A DNA stretch of 64,000 bases from Chitinophagaceae bacterium (GTDB taxonomy: Bacteria; Bacteroidota; Bacteroidia; Chitinophagales; Chitinophagaceae). The stretch is from assembly GCA_024508725.1 (NCBI GenBank), contig JANINS010000002.1, positions 123,481 through 187,480 of the forward strand, in the 5' to 3' direction. Shown here one piece after another: positions 46,644 through 55,745 of this stretch; within the stretch, counting starts at the first letter, position 1, and each line of letters opens with the position of its first letter. The position numbers were made by a program, and so were the translations under genes. The notes beneath the pieces were generated by a model that saw only the letters and a program-made list of their open reading frames with translations, made no database searches and was not told the origin of the DNA.

Positions 46644-47903
46644 CTATTTATTCTCCGCCATATCAGGAATCGCCTCAACCTTATAAGCACCTGCATCCAG
46701 CTTGGCTTTTGTTTCGCTGAAGGCTTTGAGCGTAAGTTTAATGTCTTCATCTGTATGTGCAGCAGTTGGAATTAAACGATAAATGATATGTCCTTTTGGA
46801 ATTACCGGGTAAACTACGATCGAACAGAAGATGCCGTAGTTCTCTCTCAGATCCATCACCATCGCAGTAGCTTCTTCCACACCACCTTTCATATACACCG
46901 GCGTAACAGGAGAATCTGTTTTACCAATGTCGAAGCCTCTTTCTTTAAGCCCGTTCTGAAGCTTCAATGCATTCTCCCAAAGCTTTTCTTTCAGCTCAGG
47001 TCTTGTCTTTAACAGTTCCAATCTCTTCAGGTTACCCAATACAATCGGCATTGGTAAACTCTTAGCGAAGATCTGCGAACGAATATTGTAACGGATGTAA
47101 TCGATGATCACTCTCGGACCAGCCAAGAAAGCTCCGATACTTGCCATTGATTTTGCAAACGTAGAAAAGTACAGATCGATCTCATCCTGGCAACCTTGTT
47201 CTTCACCAGCACCGGCACCGGTTTTGCCCATTGTACCAAAACCGTGAGCATCGTCTACCAATAAACGGAAATCATATTTCTTCTTCAGGTCACAAATCTC
47301 TTTCAAACGGCCCTGGTCACCAGCCATTCCAAACACACCTTCTGTAATAACGAGGATACCACCAGTCTTTTGTTTTTCGATCAGCTGAGAAGCTCTTTGC
47401 ATCTGCTTCTCAAAATCTTCCATGTCGTTATGTTTGAAAACATATCTATGACCTGGGTGTAAACGCAAACCATCGATGATACATGCATGGCTTTCTGCAT
47501 CGTAAACGATCACATCATGACGACCACAAATTGCATCAATAGCACTCATGATACCCTGGTAGCCATAGTTCATCAGGATCGCATCTTCCTTATGTTCAAA
47601 CTCAGCCAATTCAGCTTCGAGTTGTTCGTGATAATTTGAGTTACCACTCATCATTCTTGCACCCATCGGCAAAGCCAACCCGTACTGAACAGAAGCATCT
47701 GCATCTATCTTTCTCACTTCAGGATGATTCGCTAAACCCAGGTAGTTGTTCAGGCTCCAAACGATCATTTCCTTACCACGAAACTTCATTCTGCTTCCGA
47801 TCTCACCTTCAAGCTTGGGGAAAGCAAAATAGCCATGTGCTCTTTCACGATGTTGTCCGATAGGACCGTAGTTCTTCACCAGTTTCTCAAAAATATCCGC
47901 CAT
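46644..47903 (-). CDS. Alpha-oxoamine synthase (serine palmitoyltransferase/KBL/BioF family)
   Basis: About 419 residues from ATG 47903 (MADIFEKLVKNYGPIGQ); 25 further codons upstream are open but run into a dispersed repeat. It is a PLP-dependent fold-type I enzyme with WSLNNYLGLANHPEV, His139 in YDAESHACIIDG (ring-stacking), VDDAHGFGTMG (Asp217, His220), and the PLP lysine Lys251 in STFAKSMAS. It condenses an amino acid with an acyl-CoA or acyl-ACP. This Bacteroidota subgroup is usually thought to serve sphingolipid synthesis (serine plus palmitoyl-CoA). In relatives the closest homologues make sulfonolipids from cysteate. The sequence does not decide between them, and BioF or KBL activity is not excluded. 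Confidence 0.88.
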   Translation of the reverse strand: MADIFEKLVKNYGPIGQHRERAHGYFAFPKLEGEIGSRMKFRGKEMIVWSLNNYLGLANHPEVRKIDADASVQYGLALPMGARMMSGNSNYHEQLEAELAEFEHKEDAILMNYGYQGIMSAIDAICGRHDVIVYDAESHACIIDGLRLHPGHRYVFKHNDMEDFEKQMQRASQLIEKQKTGGILVITEGVFGMAGDQGRLKEICDLKKKYDFRLLVDDAHGFGTMGKTGAGAGEEQGCQDEIDLYFSTFAKSMASIGAFLAGPRVIIDYIRYNIRSQIFAKSLPMPIVLGNLKRLELLKTRPELKEKLWENALKLQNGLKERGFDIGKTDSPVTPVYMKGGVEEATAMVMDLRENYGIFCSIVVYPVIPKGHIIYRLIPTAAHTDEDIKLTLKAFSETKAKLDAGAYKVEAIPDMAENK

Positions 47904-47954
47904 ACGATTAGAATTTTTAAATGTAAGAGTACGATACCAGCATTTAATCTTCGT

Positions 47955-47990
47955 GGCATCGTCTGTTGTGTCACTCACTTGTACTTTTAG
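47955..47990 (-). repeat. Dispersed intergenic repeat, copy F
   Basis: Reversed, it reads AAAGTACAAGTGAGTGAC followed by ACAACAGACGATGCC. It lies just upstream of the synthase start and creates an apparent N-terminal extension. Confidence 0.65.
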
Positions 47991-48083
47991 AACACTGAGG
48001 AACTTTTAGATGCCTCGTACCTCGGCATGACAAGCTGGAGTATGTTGTTCAGCTTATGTTACATTCATTAACTGAGAATCAAC

Positions 48084-48115
48084 AAATGTTTGTCATCCCG
48101 ACGATAGGAGGGATC
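48084..48115. repeat. Short GTCATCCCGAC-type intergenic repeat
   Basis: TTTGTCATCCCGACGATAGG followed by AGGGATCTGAA matches a short sequence often seen dispersed in Bacteroidota genomes. Only one copy is in the window. Confidence 0.35.
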
Positions 48116-48174
48116 TGAACAATCCTACCAGCGGTCTAAAATTTGCCGCAAAGGTAATGTTTTGAGGCTTTTAA

Positions 48175-48873
48175 TTATTTGAGCTTAAATAGGAATCGTA
48201 ATCCGGCAGCTAAATAAGGGTTGACCCCATTTTTGTCAGTATCAAATATTGGTTCGAGATCAGCTTGTATAAGCACTCCTTCACTTTTCTTATAATTGTT
48301 TTTGCGATAGATAAGTCCCACACCTGCAAAACCTTCGAGATTGAATTTTCTGGTCTCACTAAAAGTTCTATTGGCATATTTTAATGCCATACTCACCTGA
48401 TTAGAAGTTTCCCTGAATTCCTGGTATTTGAAATATGGGTAACTACCTGTTGCATCTTTATTTCCCATTCCAAACCATCCACTGTTATTAATGCCTGCAT
48501 TCAGATAATTTAATTCTATTGCAAAGAAAGATGCCGTGTTACTTTTTGTTTTTAGTGCAATCTTTATTTCCTGTTTGGTTTCCCAGCCTAAGACTTTGCC
48601 GCTGTTCTTATTTACATTATTACGATTGTCATTATACTGACCATTATTGTTGATGAAAATGAGTCCATACTCACTAGCTAAAAACAATTTGCCATTTTTC
48701 CCGATGTTCGTTTCTACTCCCATCTGAATTCCGCCAACAGGCTCTACAAATGATAGCGGGTTGAATCTTAAAGTCCAGGAACTGAAGGGAGGTTTAGATG
48801 TTGTATCGCCAACCTGGCTATACACAAAAACCGGATGAACAAAAACAAAGATCAGTGCCAGTATACCTCTCAT
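48175..48873 (-). CDS. Exported beta-rich hypothetical protein, probable outer-membrane barrel
   Basis: The protein has 232 residues with a signal peptide (MRGILALIFVFVHPVFVYSQ). The mature part alternates polar and hydrophobic residues as in a small outer-membrane barrel (FNPLSFVEPVGGIQMGVETNIG, LFLASEYGLIFI, NLEGFAGVGLIYR) and ends in a strand AGLRFLFKLK. It is the last gene of the minus-strand envelope operon. Its start overlaps the stop of the disrupted LVIVD gene as ATGA, so its translation may depend on ribosomes finishing that gene, which now meet a premature stop 160 codons earlier. No function known. Confidence 0.8.
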   Translation of the reverse strand: MRGILALIFVFVHPVFVYSQVGDTTSKPPFSSWTLRFNPLSFVEPVGGIQMGVETNIGKNGKLFLASEYGLIFINNNGQYNDNRNNVNKNSGKVLGWETKQEIKIALKTKSNTASFFAIELNYLNAGINNSGWFGMGNKDATGSYPYFKYQEFRETSNQVSMALKYANRTFSETRKFNLEGFAGVGLIYRKNNYKKSEGVLIQADLEPIFDTDKNGVNPYLAAGLRFLFKLK

Positions 48874-49610
48874 TGATTTATTCTGCTTAAAAATGCTGGG
48901 GTAAGGGGACTAGAAATGTCGTACAGGGCAGTGCCTTTTGAAAGTTGTACCAGCAAAGTATTATAATATGGGATCACATCAGTAGCCGATGATTCAGGAA
49001 TATCTAAAACAGCTACAGGATTATCTGGCTGTGATATATTGAATATTTTAATTCCTGCAGGATTGGTAACATACAATGCATTGTTGTTTATACCCAATCC
49101 ATTGGGAGAATTCATATTGATAGTTTTAACCAAAACGGGGCCGCTAAGGTTGGTTACGTTGTACACGTTCATGAGATTGCTTCCTCCGCAAACTGTTCCA
49201 CTTCTGAGTGTAACATATGCGTAATTACCCTGCACCGCTACCGGATCACAACTTCGAACGTGTGTCACTACGCTCAACTGCTGTGGATTCGCCGGATCCG
49301 CTAAGGAATATGCATACATTCCAGTTTGAGAGCCAATAAAGAGCTTATCGTTCTACGGGTAAATAGTTTCTATATCGAAATTGACCTTGATCCTGTTTTT
49401 GAAAACAGGATTATTGCCTTGAGAAATGTCATAACAAACTATGTCAGCATTGTCTAAAGCATATAAGTAATCGCCTACTATCGCAAACCTGGCAAGCGAT
49501 CCTGCTTTGCCTGTTGAAGATGTAACATTTGTGCCAGGTGATGCGGTTTCTTTACCACAGCCTCCCAAACAAATGATCCAGATAACGATCACCGATAAGC
49601 ATGTTCTCAT
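48870..49610 (-). pseudogene. LVIVD-repeat lipoprotein gene disrupted by an in-frame amber codon
   Basis: Reading from ATG 49610, a lipoprotein signal peptide (lipobox LGGC) leads into a beta-propeller-like LVIVD protein. After FDIETIYP at 49353-49355 the frame has TAG. It then continues in the same frame as NDKLFIGSQTG (11 codons) and MYAYSLADPANPQ to a stop at 48870. Nothing else is missing: the frame is kept and the next repeat follows normally, so one base change would restore about 246 residues. The downstream half could also restart at the internal ATG 49319, but would lack an export signal. It may be a recent nonsense mutation, a sequencing error or a suppressed codon. Confidence 0.85.
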
Positions 49611-49625
49611 AAGAAGCGTTTAATA

Positions 49626-50156
49626 CTAGCGATAACATTTTGGATAATCTCTTATTTCAAGTCTCCAGCCTACTATATCTCCTTTTGAATGATCAGGACA
49701 TTCAAAAAAAGTATTCCTGGCCGGAGGGTAGTCATTTAAATTAACAGGAAACGCATGAGGCACTCTGTTAACCTCAACAGGATTGGTAATATCTGCTATG
49801 TTTAACACCACCAGATCATCCAGATTATTAAGATACAGGTATTGACCTTTAACGGACATTTCAGAGCAGTATAAGCTTCTGATAAATCCTGTCTTTTGTG
49901 GAGATGTTCTGTTGCTGTAATTGATAATATGAATACCGCTGTCTTTTTCCACCTGTAGCAGGTAATTGCCTATCGTATATATTTTACCGGAATTGACAAT
50001 GGGTCGTGGCGTGGTGTAAGTTACCTTTCGTGCTGTTTCGGGTGACACATAGATCGGTACCCATGTTTGAGTATTGGCAGTAGGTTTAGGTAAACTAACA
50101 GTGCCAGGAGAACATGAGACCAGGGAAACAATAATGATAAAATAAAAGAGCCTCAT
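49626..50156 (-). CDS. LVIVD-repeat lipoprotein
   Basis: The protein has 176 residues with a lipoprotein signal peptide whose lipobox is LVSC (Cys at about 15). The mature part has blades typical of LVIVD or beta-propeller proteins: SGIHIINYSNRTSPQKTGFI and LDDLVVLNIADITNPVEV, each ending in the N-P motif that gives the family its look. It is anchored to a membrane and lies 15 bases upstream of the interrupted paralogue, so the two form an operon and probably arose by duplication. The function of the family is not known; ligand or protein binding at the envelope is likely. Confidence 0.82.
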   Translation of the reverse strand: MRLFYFIIIVSLVSCSPGTVSLPKPTANTQTWVPIYVSPETARKVTYTTPRPIVNSGKIYTIGNYLLQVEKDSGIHIINYSNRTSPQKTGFIRSLYCSEMSVKGQYLYLNNLDDLVVLNIADITNPVEVNRVPHAFPVNLNDYPPARNTFFECPDHSKGDIVGWRLEIRDYPKCYR

Positions 50157-50207
50157 AAAGGTGTTTTAGCTGCTGAAGTAAAGCTAAGTTACTTTTTTTT
50201 ACCGAGG

Positions 50208-51020
50208 TTAGATGGTGATGGTCTGTAAAATGATCATCCATTTTCTGCCGATACGTCTCCAGATTCTTAAGTAATTGCCTTTCTTGTCTTTATCATTTAC
50301 ATAACCATAAACATAACCAAGATCGCCTTGTTCGCTGCAACCACTTCCAACAGCCTGGAACTGTAAAATGCCTGACATATTAGTGAGTGCTTCGTCTATT
50401 TTATAGATGCCATGAATAGGAGCGAAGCCGTTATTTATAAGATGGATATCATTATCCGCAACATCCCGGTAAGCATCTTTACCGCTATTGTTGTAATTGT
50501 TGATGAAATTATTTTCAGCCATCAGCATATAACGAAGACCGGGATAACCTGTTCTTTCTACATGACTTAAAGCAATACCTGTAATATTGGGAGATTGCAC
50601 CTGGGCTTCATGATCTACTCCCATATCGATGATCCATTTATATGCAGTATCTTTCCTTATCCATACAGTTGTAAACTCACCTCTAGCCACAACGCTGTCT
50701 TTTCCTTCTGGCTTAAACTGCCATGGACCTGATGTAATACCAAGATCTCCACCGGTAGAGACTATAACAAACGATGGCTCCCAAATGAGTTTTGATTTGT
50801 TGGGTGTTTTGGCTTCCCAGGTAGGCTTTGCTTTGAGTATTTCGCCATCTTTAAATACAATAGCCCCGGTATCCATAAATTTAAGGAAAGCTTGTTTCGT
50901 ATTTGTTTCTAAGGCATAACTGGCGAATCTTTTTTCTGCGTTTACAACAGGCAACCATGAGTCCTGGCTAAATGATATTGTAACAGATAGTAGCAGCAGT
51001 AATGTGAGTAGCGTTTTCAT
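50208..51020 (-). CDS. Exported NTF2-like (SnoaL/DUF4440-type) protein
   Basis: About 270 residues from the ATG at 51020; a start five codons earlier is possible but less like a signal peptide. The signal peptide is MKTLLTLLLLLSVTISFSQ. The first half begins VNAEKRFASYALETNTKQAFLKFMDTGAIVFKDGEIL, the cone-shaped NTF2-like fold, ending near VWIRKDTAYKWIIDMGVD. A second similar half ends YLRIWRRIGRKWMIILQT, so the protein looks like a tandem duplication of the fold. Such domains bind small molecules or act as accessory domains. No catalytic residues can be assigned. Confidence 0.8.
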   Translation of the reverse strand: MKTLLTLLLLLSVTISFSQDSWLPVVNAEKRFASYALETNTKQAFLKFMDTGAIVFKDGEILKAKPTWEAKTPNKSKLIWEPSFVIVSTGGDLGITSGPWQFKPEGKDSVVARGEFTTVWIRKDTAYKWIIDMGVDHEAQVQSPNITGIALSHVERTGYPGLRYMLMAENNFINNYNNSGKDAYRDVADNDIHLINNGFAPIHGIYKIDEALTNMSGILQFQAVGSGCSEQGDLGYVYGYVNDKDKKGNYLRIWRRIGRKWMIILQTITI

Positions 51021-51121
51021 TATTGTATTTAGCACATCAAAAATAAGGATAACGATAAATTCACCGATTGCACCTGAAAAACGAGGTCACCATTTGTATC
51101 TTCAACCCTCAAAAACATAGC

Positions 51122-52747
51122 ATGCGGGTTTTTATATTGGTTTTGCTTTCCGGATTTATATTGAATGTTAGTGCCCAGTCTTATAAACAAAATTCAGCAG
51201 TTCCCCGTCCCAAATTAGTAGTTGGAATAGTAGTAGATCAAATGCGATGGGATTATCTGTATCGATATTACGACCGATATAGTTCCGGTGGTTTCAAACG
51301 ATTATTGAATAATGGTTTCAGTAACGAGAATACGATGATCCCGTATACACCAACTTATACAGCTGCAGGTCATGCAAGTGTATATACCGGTTCTGTTCCT
51401 GCTGTAAACGGTATTATGGGAAACTACTGGTACAATAAAAAGCTGGGAAGAAATGTATACTGTACGGAAGACAGTTCTGTTCGATCTGTAGGTACAACAT
51501 CAAATGCCGGAAAAATGTCTCCTGCCAACATGTGGACGACAACTATCACCGATGAGTTAAGGTTGGCTACTAATTTCCGTTCTAAAGTGATCGGCATTGC
51601 TTTTAAAGACAGGGGCTCCATTCTTCCTGCAGGTCATGCTGCAAATGCAGCTTATTGGTTTGATGATCTTACAGGTGGCTTCATTACATCTTCTTATTAC
51701 ATGAACGATCTCCCTAAATGGGTGAAAGATTTTAATGCAAAGAAACTTCCTGATCAATATCTGAATGATAACTGGAATACACTTTACCCGATCAATACCT
51801 ATCAGCAAAGCACTGTCGATTCAATGCGATATGAAGCTGGTGTTCCCAGAGAAGACAATACTTTTCCGCATATCACTTCTGCGATCACAAAAGATAAGTA
51901 CAATAGTTTCCGGTACACACCATTTGCACAAACGCTTTTGTTTGAGATGGCAAAGAATGCCGTTAGAGAAGAGAAGATGGGTGTTAGTGGTAATACAGAT
52001 TTTCTTGCATTGAGTGTTTCTACGACTGATTATATTGGTCACGAATTTGGACCTAACAGCATCGAAATAGAAGACACTTACCTGAGGCTGGATGCTGATA
52101 TCGCTGCATTTATTTCTTACCTGGATAAAGCTATTGGTAAAGATGAATACACGATCTTTTTAACAGCAGATCATGGTGCGGCACATGTTCCTGGTTTTTT
52201 GCGGGATAAAAAAATACCTGCAGGCACTTTTGATGACGCCGAGATCGGAAAGCAGTTAAATGCATTGTTGGAAAAATCATTTTCATTGAAAAATGCAGTA
52301 AGTAAGATCATCAATTACCAGGTGTATTTTAATGATGCTGTAGTGAATGATCAGAACAGGAAGCAGGTAACAGATGCCACGATACAATTTTTATTGCAGT
52401 ATGATTTTATTGCCAATGCTTTTGAACTGGGCGATGCAATGTCTGCACCCATGCCGAATAAATTGAAAGAGATGATGGCAAACGGATACAACATGCAATT
52501 GAGTGGTGATATACAATTCAACTACAAACCACAATGGTACGATGGCTGGAATAAAGGCACATCACATGGTGTTTGGTATGCTTATGATGCTCACATTCCG
52601 CTTGTGTGGTATGGCTGGGGAATTAAGAAGGGCAAAAGCAACCGGGAAGTTTACATGACGGATATCGCACCAACGCTTGCAGCTTTATTGCATATTCAGA
52701 TGCCGAGTGGTTGTGTTGGAAAGGTGGTGGAAGAAGCATTAAAATAG
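51122..52747 (+). CDS. pafA: Phosphate-insensitive alkaline phosphatase, PafA family
   Basis: 541 residues from ATG 51122, with a signal peptide (MRVFILVLLSGFILNVSAQ); the Elizabethkingia enzyme has 546. It closely matches that family: KLVVGIVVDQMRWDYLYRYY with Asp39, the nucleophile Thr80 in TPTYTAAGH, Asn101 in GNYWYN, Lys162 and Arg164 in FKDRGS, TDYIGHEFGPNSIE and LTADHGAAH for the zinc site. It hydrolyses phosphomonoesters in the periplasm or outer layer and, unlike PhoA, is not inhibited by phosphate, so it probably feeds on organic phosphate at high phosphate too. It is convergent with a hydrolase gene, only 5 bases away. Confidence 0.95.
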   Translation: MRVFILVLLSGFILNVSAQSYKQNSAVPRPKLVVGIVVDQMRWDYLYRYYDRYSSGGFKRLLNNGFSNENTMIPYTPTYTAAGHASVYTGSVPAVNGIMGNYWYNKKLGRNVYCTEDSSVRSVGTTSNAGKMSPANMWTTTITDELRLATNFRSKVIGIAFKDRGSILPAGHAANAAYWFDDLTGGFITSSYYMNDLPKWVKDFNAKKLPDQYLNDNWNTLYPINTYQQSTVDSMRYEAGVPREDNTFPHITSAITKDKYNSFRYTPFAQTLLFEMAKNAVREEKMGVSGNTDFLALSVSTTDYIGHEFGPNSIEIEDTYLRLDADIAAFISYLDKAIGKDEYTIFLTADHGAAHVPGFLRDKKIPAGTFDDAEIGKQLNALLEKSFSLKNAVSKIINYQVYFNDAVVNDQNRKQVTDATIQFLLQYDFIANAFELGDAMSAPMPNKLKEMMANGYNMQLSGDIQFNYKPQWYDGWNKGTSHGVWYAYDAHIPLVWYGWGIKKGKSNREVYMTDIAPTLAALLHIQMPSGCVGKVVEEALK

Positions 52748-52752
52748 CAAGG

Positions 52753-53604
52753 CTAACATTGCTGAAAGAACCGAATGGTCTTATCAACCACTTGTTGCAT
52801 AGGATCAGGTAAACCTTTTTCTGTCCAAGGATGTTTTCTGCCAAACACATGATCACTATCTACCAGAAAAAGTTCTGCTGATGGATTGGCTTCTTTCAAT
52901 TCATATGCTTTAGAAACAGGAACGGCTTCATCTTTTGTACCATGGCATAGCAGTATAGGAATGTGTAAACTGCTGATCGCTTTTTTGATATCGAGCCGAT
53001 CAACATTTTGCTGGTAATCTTCAAACAACTGGTAATATAAAGGCATCTGCTGCCTTGTTCTGCTGTTAAGGTAATATTGCACACCTGTTTCTTTCCATTC
53101 TTTCATCTTCTGATCGTTCCAACTGCCCCAGGGTGTTTTACATTCACTCACCGAAGCCCAGGTAGTTACAGTTTTTGCTTTTGATTCTTCAGCGGCTTTG
53201 AGTAAAACAATCCCTCCACCACGACTATGACCAACCAGGTAAAGCTTTGAGGCATCCATTTGTTTTGAATGAGGATTGTTTCCATCCGAACACCAGTTAA
53301 TCACCTGCTGCAAATCAAACAACTCTTTTGTATAATTGTTTTCGCCGTAGGCTTCAAGATCAGCAAAATCTTCAGGCTGTTCAGGAGTGGTGCCATTGTG
53401 GGATAAATTGAACTTGATAAATACGAAACCTGCTGTTGCAAATTGTTTTGCAATAATGTCGAAATTGCCCCAATCTTTAAAGCCATTAAAGCCATGGACA
53501 TAGATTATAATGGGTTTAGGCTTTCCATCAGCAATGTAAAAAAGGTCAGTTGCTATAGGTTTTCCTTCACAGCCGCTAACGAGAATATTCTTCTGTATTT
53601 GCAT
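52753..53604 (-). CDS. Alpha/beta hydrolase
   Basis: The protein has 283 residues with no signal peptide. The fold shows IIIYVHGFNGFKDWGNF (oxyanion loop), the nucleophile elbow GHSRGG, a catalytic Asp near HGTKDEAVP and a His in DSDHVFG. It resembles the dienelactone-hydrolase and peptidase-S9-like acyl hydrolases. The long helical lid (about 150-200, rich in Trp and Lys) suggests a hydrophobic substrate. It is transcribed divergently from the GH13 gene with 42 bases between and convergently with pafA. The substrate is unknown. Confidence 0.85.
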   Translation of the reverse strand: MQIQKNILVSGCEGKPIATDLFYIADGKPKPIIIYVHGFNGFKDWGNFDIIAKQFATAGFVFIKFNLSHNGTTPEQPEDFADLEAYGENNYTKELFDLQQVINWCSDGNNPHSKQMDASKLYLVGHSRGGGIVLLKAAEESKAKTVTTWASVSECKTPWGSWNDQKMKEWKETGVQYYLNSRTRQQMPLYYQLFEDYQQNVDRLDIKKAISSLHIPILLCHGTKDEAVPVSKAYELKEANPSAELFLVDSDHVFGRKHPWTEKGLPDPMQQVVDKTIRFFQQC

Positions 53605-53646
53605 GGTTCTAAGGTATAGTATACAATTGAGTTTTATTTTAGCCTA

Positions 53647-54909
53647 ATGGCTAAGCTTTTTCCAACCGTTTCATGGGCTAAGGGTGCTAATGTTTACGAA
53701 GTAAACATCCGTCAATATACTAAAGAAGGAACGTTCAAAGCGTTTCAACAACATCTGCCACGACTGCAGGAAATGGGTGTCGAAATATTATGGTTGATGC
53801 CCATTACTCCCATCAGTTTAGAAAAACGGCAGGGAAGTTTGGGAAGCTATTATGCCTGCTCATCATATACACAGGTTAATCCAGAGTTCGGTTCATTGGA
53901 TGATCTTAAAGCACTGGTTACTGATGTTCATTCACGAGGCATGAAATTGATCATCGACTGGGTAGCCAATCACACAGGCTGGGATCATCACTGGAAAACG
54001 GAACATCCTGATTGGTATCACAAGAATGATAAGAATGATTTCTTCGATAAAAATGGTTGGGCAGATGTGATCGACCTGAACTATAACAATGTTGCGATGC
54101 GACAGGAAATGATCCGTAGCATGCAGTATTGGATCAATGAATGCGATATCGATGGATTTCGTTGCGATATGGCTCATCTTGTACCATTGGATTTCTGGAA
54201 AGACGCCAGGTCAAACTGCGATCATCTTAAACCATTATTCTGGCTGGCAGAAACAGATAACAACGAATACCATGATGTGTTCGATGCAACTTATGCCTGG
54301 AGCTGGATGCACAAAAGCGAACAGTTCTTCAGAGGTCATTGCCCGTTTCACGAATTTAAACATGAACTGTCAAGACTAACTGAGTTGCCTGCAGATTGTT
54401 ATAAACTCATCTTCACCAGCAATCACGATGAAAATAGCTGGAACGGAACCGAATACGACAAATACGGAGATGCTGCAAAAATGCTGGCTGTTTTTTGTTG
54501 CACTTACAAAGCAATGCCATTGGTGTATAGTGGACAGGAATTGCCTAACACAAAACGATTACAGTTCTTCGATAAAGACCAGATCGAATGGAGGGATGAA
54601 CCAGCACTACACGAATTTTATCAAACATTATTGCAGGGCAGAGATCAGTCGAACGCATTAAAATATGGAGATATAGAAATGTTACCTACGAATGCAAATG
54701 ACAAAGTGATCGCATTCATTCGTAAATATGAGAGTAGGGAAGTGCTGGTGCTGCTGAATTTTTCAGCCGACGAAAAATCAAAACTGTCATTACAACACGA
54801 AAGTTTTCATGGCACATTCGAAAGTCTTTTCAGCGGGCTGCATTATGATTTTAGCCACGAAATGAATTTTGAATTAGAACCTTGGGGATATTTGGTATAT
54901 CGCAAATAG
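53647..54909 (+). CDS. Cytoplasmic GH13-family alpha-amylase-like glycosidase
   Basis: The protein has 420 residues with no signal peptide, so it acts inside the cell. The GH13 motifs are complete: DWVANH (104-109), GFRCDMAH with the nucleophile Asp174, WLAETDN with the acid/base Glu202, and FTSNHDEN with Asp261. A short C-terminal beta domain (EVLVLLNFSADEKSKL) is the usual domain C. It most likely trims glycogen, maltooligosaccharide or a related alpha-glucan; specificity cannot be told from sequence alone. The start ATG follows a TATTTTAG element by a few bases, close to the Bacteroidota -7 consensus. The exonuclease gene starts 6 bases after its stop. Confidence 0.92.
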   Translation: MAKLFPTVSWAKGANVYEVNIRQYTKEGTFKAFQQHLPRLQEMGVEILWLMPITPISLEKRQGSLGSYYACSSYTQVNPEFGSLDDLKALVTDVHSRGMKLIIDWVANHTGWDHHWKTEHPDWYHKNDKNDFFDKNGWADVIDLNYNNVAMRQEMIRSMQYWINECDIDGFRCDMAHLVPLDFWKDARSNCDHLKPLFWLAETDNNEYHDVFDATYAWSWMHKSEQFFRGHCPFHEFKHELSRLTELPADCYKLIFTSNHDENSWNGTEYDKYGDAAKMLAVFCCTYKAMPLVYSGQELPNTKRLQFFDKDQIEWRDEPALHEFYQTLLQGRDQSNALKYGDIEMLPTNANDKVIAFIRKYESREVLVLLNFSADEKSKLSLQHESFHGTFESLFSGLHYDFSHEMNFELEPWGYLVYRK

Positions 54910-54915
54910 ATCATC

Positions 54916-55689
54916 ATGAGAATTGCAACATACAATGTGAATGGCGTTAACGGAAGACTACCTGTTTTACTTCGTTGGCTCGAAGAAACTTCACCTGATG
55001 TGGTTTGCCTGCAGGAGTTAAAAGCACCGCAGGAAAAATTTCCCGAAGAAGCGATCAATAATCTTGGTTATAATGCTATCTGGCATGGACAAAAAAGCTG
55101 GAATGGTGTTGCCATTCTTTCTAAAGGCGATAAACCCGAAGAAGTGTGCAGAGCTTTACCGGGTGATCCTGAAGATGAACATAGCCGTTACATCGAAGCA
55201 AAAGTAAATGGCGTTACTATAGGTTGTTTGTATCTGCCAAATGGGAATCCTGCTCCTGGTCCAAAGTTCGATTATAAACTTCGCTGGTTTGAACGATTGC
55301 AACAACATGCGAAAGAACTGTTGGCAAGTAAGCAACCCGTGATACTTACAGGAGATTATAACGTAATGCCTACCGAAAAAGATGTGTACAAACCTGAACG
55401 TTGGGTGAACGATGCTTTGTTCAGACCAGAAACACGCCAGGCATTCAAAGAATTGATCGAACAAGGTTGGACAGATGCCATTCGGAAATTATATCCCGAA
55501 GAAACGATCTATACTTTCTTTGATTATTTCCGCAATGCCTATGAAAGAAATGCAGGCTTGCGAATCGATCATTTCCTGCTCAGTCCTTCAGTAGATAAAC
55601 GTTTAAAAGCTGCAGGCGTTGACAGGCATGTTCGTGGTTGGGAAAAAACAAGTGATCACTGCCCGGTTTGGATAGAGTTGAAAGATTAG
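54916..55689 (+). CDS. xth: Exodeoxyribonuclease III
   Basis: The protein has 257 residues, the normal length. Motifs are LQELKAPQEKF (catalytic Glu), KSWNGVAILSK, TGDYNVMPTEKDVYKP, RIDHFLLSP and TSDHCPVWIEL (catalytic His), all of the Mg-dependent exonuclease III/AP endonuclease family. It cuts abasic sites in DNA and degrades 3' ends during base excision repair. The 6-base spacing from the GH13 gene means they share a transcript, although their roles are unrelated. Confidence 0.95.
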   Translation: MRIATYNVNGVNGRLPVLLRWLEETSPDVVCLQELKAPQEKFPEEAINNLGYNAIWHGQKSWNGVAILSKGDKPEEVCRALPGDPEDEHSRYIEAKVNGVTIGCLYLPNGNPAPGPKFDYKLRWFERLQQHAKELLASKQPVILTGDYNVMPTEKDVYKPERWVNDALFRPETRQAFKELIEQGWTDAIRKLYPEETIYTFFDYFRNAYERNAGLRIDHFLLSPSVDKRLKAAGVDRHVRGWEKTSDHCPVWIELKD

Positions 55690-55710
55690 GAAACCAGCTT
55701 AATAACTTCA

Positions 55711-55745
55711 TGGCAACGCCTGTTGTGTCACTCACTTCATCGTTC
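55711..55745 (-). repeat. Dispersed intergenic repeat, copy G
   Basis: Reversed, it reads GAACGATGAAGTGAGTGACA followed by CAACAGGCGTTGCC, close to copy F. The stop codon of the Cys-rich protein lies within it. Confidence 0.6.

Noticed and set aside
47904-47978. N-terminal extension of the alpha-oxoamine synthase
   Set aside because: It is encoded by a dispersed repeat; the family start MADIFEK lies at 47903.
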